Assembly: GCA_947179155.2 (NCBI GenBank)
Contig: OX359278.1
Coordinates: forward strand, 15,271,496 to 15,335,495
Source of the DNA: Hedera helix
Taxonomy: Eukaryota > Streptophyta > Magnoliopsida > Apiales > Araliaceae
Length of the DNA: 64,000 nucleotides
Direction of reading: 5' to 3'
In this document: piece by piece, positions 59,097 to 64,000 of the stretch
Numbering within the stretch: position 1 is the stretch's first letter
Layout: each line of letters starts with the position of its first letter
Program-made: the position numbers and the translations under genes
Notes under the pieces: model-generated
What the model saw: only the letters and a program-made list of their open reading frames with translations
Told to the model about the DNA's origin: nothing
Database searches by the model: none

Positions 59097-59996
59097 TAAG
59101 CTTGTCAATGGGGGCAAATCAAAGCAAACCTTTTTCTGATCCAATATGCTCCACCAATTGTGATATTGGATTAATGATCAAATTCATTATATAATGGATC
59201 ATGATCTGCCCTACGATTCACTTGATCAAAAATGCGGATCATGATCCAAACTACCCGTTTAAATAATTTAGTATTTTTTATTTGTAAAATGTTAATATTT
59301 TCAAAAATTATACTAAATTATTCAACAATTCATTTCCTCTCTAAAACTTTTTGCTTCTCTTTAATATTTTTAAAATTTCTCCTATAAAAAAATCCTTACT
59401 ATTTACACTAAAAAAATCATTTCTCTCTCTAAATCTATTTACTCTCTCTCGCAAAAATTACTTATACTATATATAATTTTAGACATAATTTCTGTTTTTC
59501 TTCTTCTTTATTGGGATACTTGTGTATTCAAACACATGCATTTTGGTTTTTGTAATTCTTTTTGTGCAGATTCGTAAAACATATGGTTTCTCATCTTGGG
59601 ACAAGTATTTCAAGCATAATTCTACTGTATCTATAAAAACAAAATTGCAAAGAAGGTTCAGGAGCTTTATAATGGATAAAAAGTTGCCTAAACAAATAAT
59701 ATACATAAGGAATATAGTGGGAGGAGAAGGAGCTTGTGAACAAGTAATAGACATCGTGAGTTTTAGAGAGAGATTTCTTATGAGAGAGAACGATCTCACA
59801 TAAAGTACATTAAAAGAAAGTTTTAGATCGGTGGGTTAGATCATATCTGATCCTTGATCAGCTGATCCATTTACAATTTCAATTCAATAAATCAAAGATC
59901 ACAAATTTATGGATCAAAAATAATGAAGCTCTGACCAAGAAAATAAGGTGATTTAGAATAAATTAGGGTTTATCATATGACCCATTGACAGACCTA
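59097..59996. mobile_element. Non-autonomous hAT element, 900 bp
   Basis: The left end TAAGCTTGTCAATGGGGGC (59097) and the complement of the right end, TAGGTCTGTCAATGGGTCA (ending 59996), form inverted repeats. The flanks GTCTATAC (59089-59096) and CTCTATTC (59997-60004) match at 6 of 8 bases, fitting an aged 8-bp TSD. Subterminal GATCATGATCC and TGATCC repeats occur at both ends. Open frames inside (59522-59803) resemble no transposase I know. Confidence 0.75.
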
Positions 59997-60055
59997 CTCT
60001 ATTCCTATCCTATTCCATTTAGTATACAAATGTCATTGCTTCCTATTCTCCCTAA

Positions 60056-60293
60056 TGCTACATTTGAATTGAAGGAATAAAATGAGCGAAGAAATGGAAT
60101 AGAGAAAGGAATGAAATGAAGGGTAGAATGATTATTTTATTTCAGTTGGAATGAACATTCTATACTCTCATTCAAGAAATAAAATTTATAAATTTAGGAG
60201 GGATGAAAATGGAGCAACGAAACATAATTTTTTTCATTACATAGAAATTAATCATTTTATTTCTACATTCATTCATTCAATTCAAATGTAGCA
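60056..60293. mobile_element. PIF/Harbinger (Tourist-like) MITE, 238 bp
   Basis: The inverted ends are TGCTACATTTGAATTGAA (60056) and TTCAATTCAAATGTAGCA (ending 60293). The 3-bp target duplication is TAA (60053-60055 and 60294-60296). It contains no coding sequence. Confidence 0.8.
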
Positions 60294-60359
60294 TAAAATC
60301 AAAAACTCTTGTCCAGCGTTTCCTTTTCTCCGACGCGGCTTTTAAGACCTACCTTAATT

Positions 60360-60847
60360 GTATGATTTCTGCCATGGCTGAAGAGAAGGCAGCCTATCGT
60401 AGTATGCCGGTTCAAGGCGGTGAATTACATTACTTTCCATGCCAGGGAGGAGGAGGATGACGCCATTGATCATGCTGAGTTTCAAGCAGGGCCGGTCTTA
60501 AGGATTTGGAGGCCCCGTGCGAGAAAAAAAATAGGGACCCTTTGGTGTTGATAAAAAAAAAAAAAATTAGTGTCGTCCTCTGTTAGAAGTCGACCTCATG
60601 TCGCGTGCTTTGAACTTAAGAATTTTAGCCAACTCCTCCAAAGTAAGTTTTGTTTATATTAGCCACATTTTCAATATTTATATAAAGTATATATATACAA
60701 AAAAAAAAATCCGGGGCCCTCCGAATTTGGGGGCCCTGTGCGGTCGCCCCTCTCGCACCCCCTCAAGGCCGGCCCTGGTTTCAAGCTAATGTGCTTAATT
60801 TTTCTTATGGCAAAATCCTCGAGTGGAGGTTAATTTCTGCGGGATGA
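60360..60847 (+). pseudogene. Gene fragment split by a hAT MITE; possible cystatin-like domain
   Basis: Before the hAT insertion one frame reads 'CRFKAVNYITFHAREEEDD' and 'AIDHAEFQ' (60405-60486). With the insertion and one TSD copy removed it continues 'ANVLNFSYGKILEWRLISAG' to a TGA at 60845. The phrase '(A)VNYITF.A......FQA.V' recalls plant cystatin/monellin-fold (UPF0725-type) proteins. The match is short and uncertain. No start codon, introns or full domain are seen, so it is a relic at best. Confidence 0.35.
60487..60777. mobile_element. Non-autonomous hAT MITE, 291 bp, perfect 8-bp TSD
   Basis: The terminal inverted repeats are CAGGGCCGGTCTTAAGG (60487) and the complement of CAGGGCCGGCCTTGAGG (ending 60777). 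They are flanked by a perfect GTTTCAAG duplication at 60479-60486 and 60778-60785. The ends are rich in GGGCCC and GGCCGG. The intact TSD and close TIRs suggest a fairly recent insertion. Confidence 0.9.
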
Positions 60848-61785
60848 AAAACGCTTTAGTGCATTTTAAATTTGCACTTGTGAAGTTTGTTACATTAGTT
60901 TGTTTTTAATTACTTTTATGTTACATTAATTGTGAAACTATTTTTTTGTTCCAAAAAGTGAATTAAGAAGAAAAAGCTGTCACATCCGAAGAAGATCAGT
61001 ATTTTGATATTTTAGAAGAAGAAATATTTTTTTAGAAAAAATATTTTTCTTGTAACAAATGGTGCCTAAATACTTTTTTTTCTCTTTTCATTTTATGGTA
61101 ACTAGTCTTGTGACACATGCATTGCATGTGTAATTTATGTTAGATTATTGATTTTAAACGCTTAATTTTTAGGATGGAGGAGCAATTAGAAAGATATTTT
61201 ACATTAATGGGTGAAAAAAGAAATTTATGAAAAGTTGGAGATCTCTATTAGAAATTCATTTAGAGGGCAAAATAGGGAGAGTGCCTAAATTTGGGGGCTT
61301 TTTTGGAAATCCCATTTTGGGACAGAGTCTCAGCCATGGGGACATTATATATATGAAGGGTTAAAATTATTAAAATTTTGATGATAACAAAAATAGTTAA
61401 TAAAGAGAAAATTAAGAAGAAAAATTTTTAAAAAATTATTTAGAAAACCTAGAATAGAATTCTCTTCGTAGGAATCATATTGTATTACATTTTATGTGCT
61501 TATTTAAATTAATATGTTTATATAAAAGTTCATAATTTACAATAATATTTTTATAACTGTTGACTTTCAAAAAATATATATTTTTAAAAAAAAAACTATC
61601 TTCCGTGGACTAAATGATTATCGAAACAATAAAAATGCGAGCCCAAATTTATTGTCTGGACCGAGCACTATAGAAAGAATGAGAAATTAATTTTGTGGCT
61701 ATTGGACCAAAAAGGGTAATATGTATAAGCCCTAAATTTATTTGGGTCAAATACATTTACTAGGATATTAACTTATATGCTTATG
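60848..61785. other. Intergenic, nothing recognised
   Basis: AT-rich sequence without a credible gene or clear repeat. Confidence 0.45.
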
Positions 61786-62000
61786 TAGAGCTTATAAATG
61801 GTAACCGAAAATTCGTATTCGCCTGCATTCGTATTCGGAAAAAAACGGATATTATTCACATTAAAAAAAAAATAGATATATTTGTATTCTGTTTAAAGGT
61901 ATCCGCAAATAAACGGATACGAATACGGATATAAGCGTATTCGTATTTGTTTAACATCCGTCTGTAAATATATCCAATAGATAGCGGATATCCGGAATCC
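61786..62000. repeat. hAT-like terminus with CGGATACGAAT subterminal repeats
   Basis: TAGAGCTTATAAATGG opens a block of direct and inverted CGTATTCG, ACGGATACGAATACGGATA and GGATATCCGG motifs, resembling one end of a hAT element. I could not find the opposite terminus or a TSD. A (TA)n tract follows at 62023-62052. Confidence 0.45.
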
Positions 62001-62018
62001 GATATTCGTATCCGAATA

Positions 62019-62056
<38 letters not shown>

Positions 62057-62549
62057 AGCAAAATAATTTTTTTATATAGTCTTCCTTATATAATAATTAA
62101 TTTTCAATATCATACGAAAATTATTTTTAAAATATGTCATTTCACTTCTAAAAAGTAAAAAATAACACTTTTATTATAATATTAATAAATTGATTTAAAT
62201 ATAGTTAATGAATTTTTACTATTATAAAGTTAAAATATCTAAAATGTATCATTTAACAAGTGTGACAATATAACTTTTAGATCATTTAACAAGTGTTATA
62301 AATATTATAAATATCATTTAAATATTATCATTATAGATTATAAATTTTCATACGCATTACAGTATTATTCCAAGTTAACACATAAAATGGACATCTACTT
62401 ATTAATGAATATCTATAATATAAAACAGATCGGCTCAAATCCCAAAACTTCAACATCCAACAACCTCAAATCAATTTAGGCTTCAACATCTAACAGTCTA
62501 AAATCATTTGGGGTTTCAACATCCAATGATCACTAATCTATCTTTCATT

Positions 62550-62577
62550 CCCCCCCCCCCCCCCACCCCCACCCCCA
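62550..62577. repeat. Poly-C tract
   Basis: A C homopolymer with two single-A interruptions. Confidence 0.9.
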
Positions 62578-62644
62578 TTCAACATCTTATTTTCAAAAAT
62601 CTATCAACTCATATTTCTCGCCCAAATCAAATTTATCAGTACAC

Positions 62645-62647
<3 letters not shown>

Positions 62648-62685
<38 letters not shown>

Positions 62686-62750
62686 CAATAATAGTAATAA
62701 TAATAATAATAGTAGTAGTAGTAGTAGTAGTAGTAGTAATAGTAGTAGTA

Positions 62751-62795
<45 letters not shown>

Positions 62796-62900
62796 GTAAT
62801 AATAATAATAATAGTAATAATAATAATAATAATAATAATTGTAGTAATAATAATAATAATAACAATAATAATTATAATAATAACAATAATTATTATAATA

Positions 62901-62938
<38 letters not shown>

Positions 62939-62962
62939 TATTATTATTATTATTATTATTAT

Positions 62963-62994
<32 letters not shown>

Positions 62995-62996
62995 AT

Positions 62997-63055
<59 letters not shown>
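62648..63055. repeat. AAT/AGT trinucleotide array with strand switch
   Basis: About 0.4 kb is almost purely trinucleotide. (TAA)n has embedded (TAG)n blocks at about 62711-62750. At about 62938 it switches to the complementary (TTA)n, followed by a second (TAG)n block (about 62964-62995) and (TTA)n again to 63055. The open frame 62508-63071 translates this as Ile/Val/Ser runs and is not a gene. Confidence 0.95.
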
Positions 63056-63056
<1 letters not shown>

Positions 63057-63060
63057 AAAA

Positions 63061-63146
63061 ATTACACGTAAACAACATGGGTCACCATTTTAGTATTGAT
63101 GTAATTACACGTAAACAACATGGGTCAACCTTTTAGTATTGATGTC
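63061..63146. repeat. 43-bp tandem duplication next to the trinucleotide array
   Basis: 'ATTACACGTAAACAACATGG' followed by GTCA and TTTTAGTATTGATGT occurs at 63061 and again at 63104. Confidence 0.85.
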
Positions 63147-64000
63147 ATTTTCCTATTTTTCGGGTATTGCGGTCGTTATGTTTCCACATGCAAATTGATT
63201 TGGGCGGGAAATCACAAGGACGGTTCAGATTCATTCTAATAGATTTGTAAGTTATTTTAGATTGCAAAGAGTTTTTAGGTAATAGAATATTTTTGAAATT
63301 TTAATTTACGTCGTGCCTTCAAGCACGAGCAATTACGTGTCATCTCTTTGGTGTTTTTGCGGGCTATATCGAGAGCAACTATTATAGTAGGCCCTGACTC
63401 ATGGTATGAGAATCTTTTGTCCAATTTCAAGAAAAAAATATAGAGGAACAAATGTTATAGTGATGCGATTTAGTTAGTGTTATGACAATAGTTTTTGTTT
63501 GGACTTATAAGACTCATTTTATATTTTTGGGTATATATGCAAAAGTCTTTCTTTTGGATTTTTATATCTTTTTTTCTTCTCATTGGATCCCACCAAATGG
63601 CTTGCAGTACTATCCTTTTTTATATAGAAAATATTGTTCATGGATCATATTAATCGATGGTTAAAGATACTAGAGGCAAATAAATGCTGTCAAACTTCTC
63701 ATTCCATTTTGTAAATAAAGAAAATGTGTGTGGAATACCCGAAAATATTATATTACACAAATTTGAGCTCGTTATCGTCAATCAATTAATTGCTTAAACC
63801 TGCCAAGAATTAATTTTAAGTTGGGAATGAGTAACACACTAATGTTTGTCTCAAAAAGAAACTATGACTGGATTGAGTATCAATATTTTTGTATTAATGG
63901 TTAGACTCTCAGTTCTATTATGGAACTGAGAGTCCATAACAGTTTTAGATTTTTCAATCTAAAAATATTGGATACAGTACTCAACTGTTATATTAGTTGT
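63147..64000. other. Intergenic, two small hairpins near the end
   Basis: No gene is seen. A perfect 12-bp stem (63904-63915 with 63923-63934, GACTCTCAGTTC) and a perfect 9-bp stem (63943-63951 with 63956-63964, TTTTAGATT) lie 8 bp apart. Confidence 0.5.

Noticed and set aside
59522..59803. Open frames on both strands inside the 900-bp hAT element
   Set aside because: There is no resemblance to a transposase or captured gene, and the lengths are within chance for this composition.
62508..63071. A 187-codon open frame of Ile, Val and Ser runs
   Set aside because: It is a translation of the AAT/AGT trinucleotide array and has no domain, leader or codon pattern of a gene.

Overview
The window is nuclear DNA of a flowering plant, most probably a eudicot. 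It is very AT-rich, its genes have many introns with GT-AG borders and short coding exons, and most of the rest is plant transposon debris and (TA)n microsatellites. I cannot name the species. Nothing prokaryotic, plasmid-like or CRISPR-like is present.

Only two genes look intact. (1) A JmjN-JmjC-C5HC2 histone lysine demethylase of the JMJ13/JMJ706 type lies on the minus strand (CDS 15305 down to 4465, 11 exons, 869 aa). Its start codon sits alone at the end of a leader exon that carries upstream ORFs, and is separated from the rest of the coding sequence by a 3.4-kb intron. (2) A double-AP2-domain transcription factor of the ADAP (At1g16060)/WRINKLED group lies on the plus strand (54966-57831, 8 exons, 408 aa). 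It includes the 9-nt 'VYL' microexon of this family. Exon phases agree throughout both models. The genes are about 39 kb apart, face each other across the repeat block, and show no sign of working together.

The rest is layered transposon sequence. Four long LTRs share ends of the type TGTRAnnnCC...GGGGGCGTCACA: 1-1965 (cut by the window edge), 22375-29969, 23329-27220 and 31318-34370. One (3053 bp, 5-bp TSD CGACC) splits the reverse-transcriptase frame of a decayed Ty3/gypsy gag-pol (30130-36170, minus). Another (3892 bp, TSD TACCG) is inserted inside an older relative, which itself interrupts a gag-like 'putative gypsy type' ORF. These LTRs contain complex tandem arrays, a 0.6-kb AT-only palindromic array and a CpG-rich block. 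A decayed Ty1/copia gag-protease and its leader/LTR occupy about 41.8-46.7 kb and host a 252-bp CACTA MITE. A second LTR family of about 0.5 kb occurs near 3.0, 49.0 and 51.0 kb.

DNA transposons include three short non-autonomous hAT elements with 8-bp TSDs (49793-50736, 59097-59996, 60487-60777), a decayed hAT transposase gene (20551-21092), a PIF/Harbinger MITE, Stowaway MITEs, palindromic MITEs and an intronic SINE-like element. A 0.4-kb AAT/AGT trinucleotide array with a strand switch lies near 62.65-63.06 kb.

I found no convincing undescribed biological system. The points most worth a second look are the leader architecture of the demethylase gene, the internal arrays of the long LTRs and their nested insertion history, and the strand-switched trinucleotide array. 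All alignments and identities were judged by eye.
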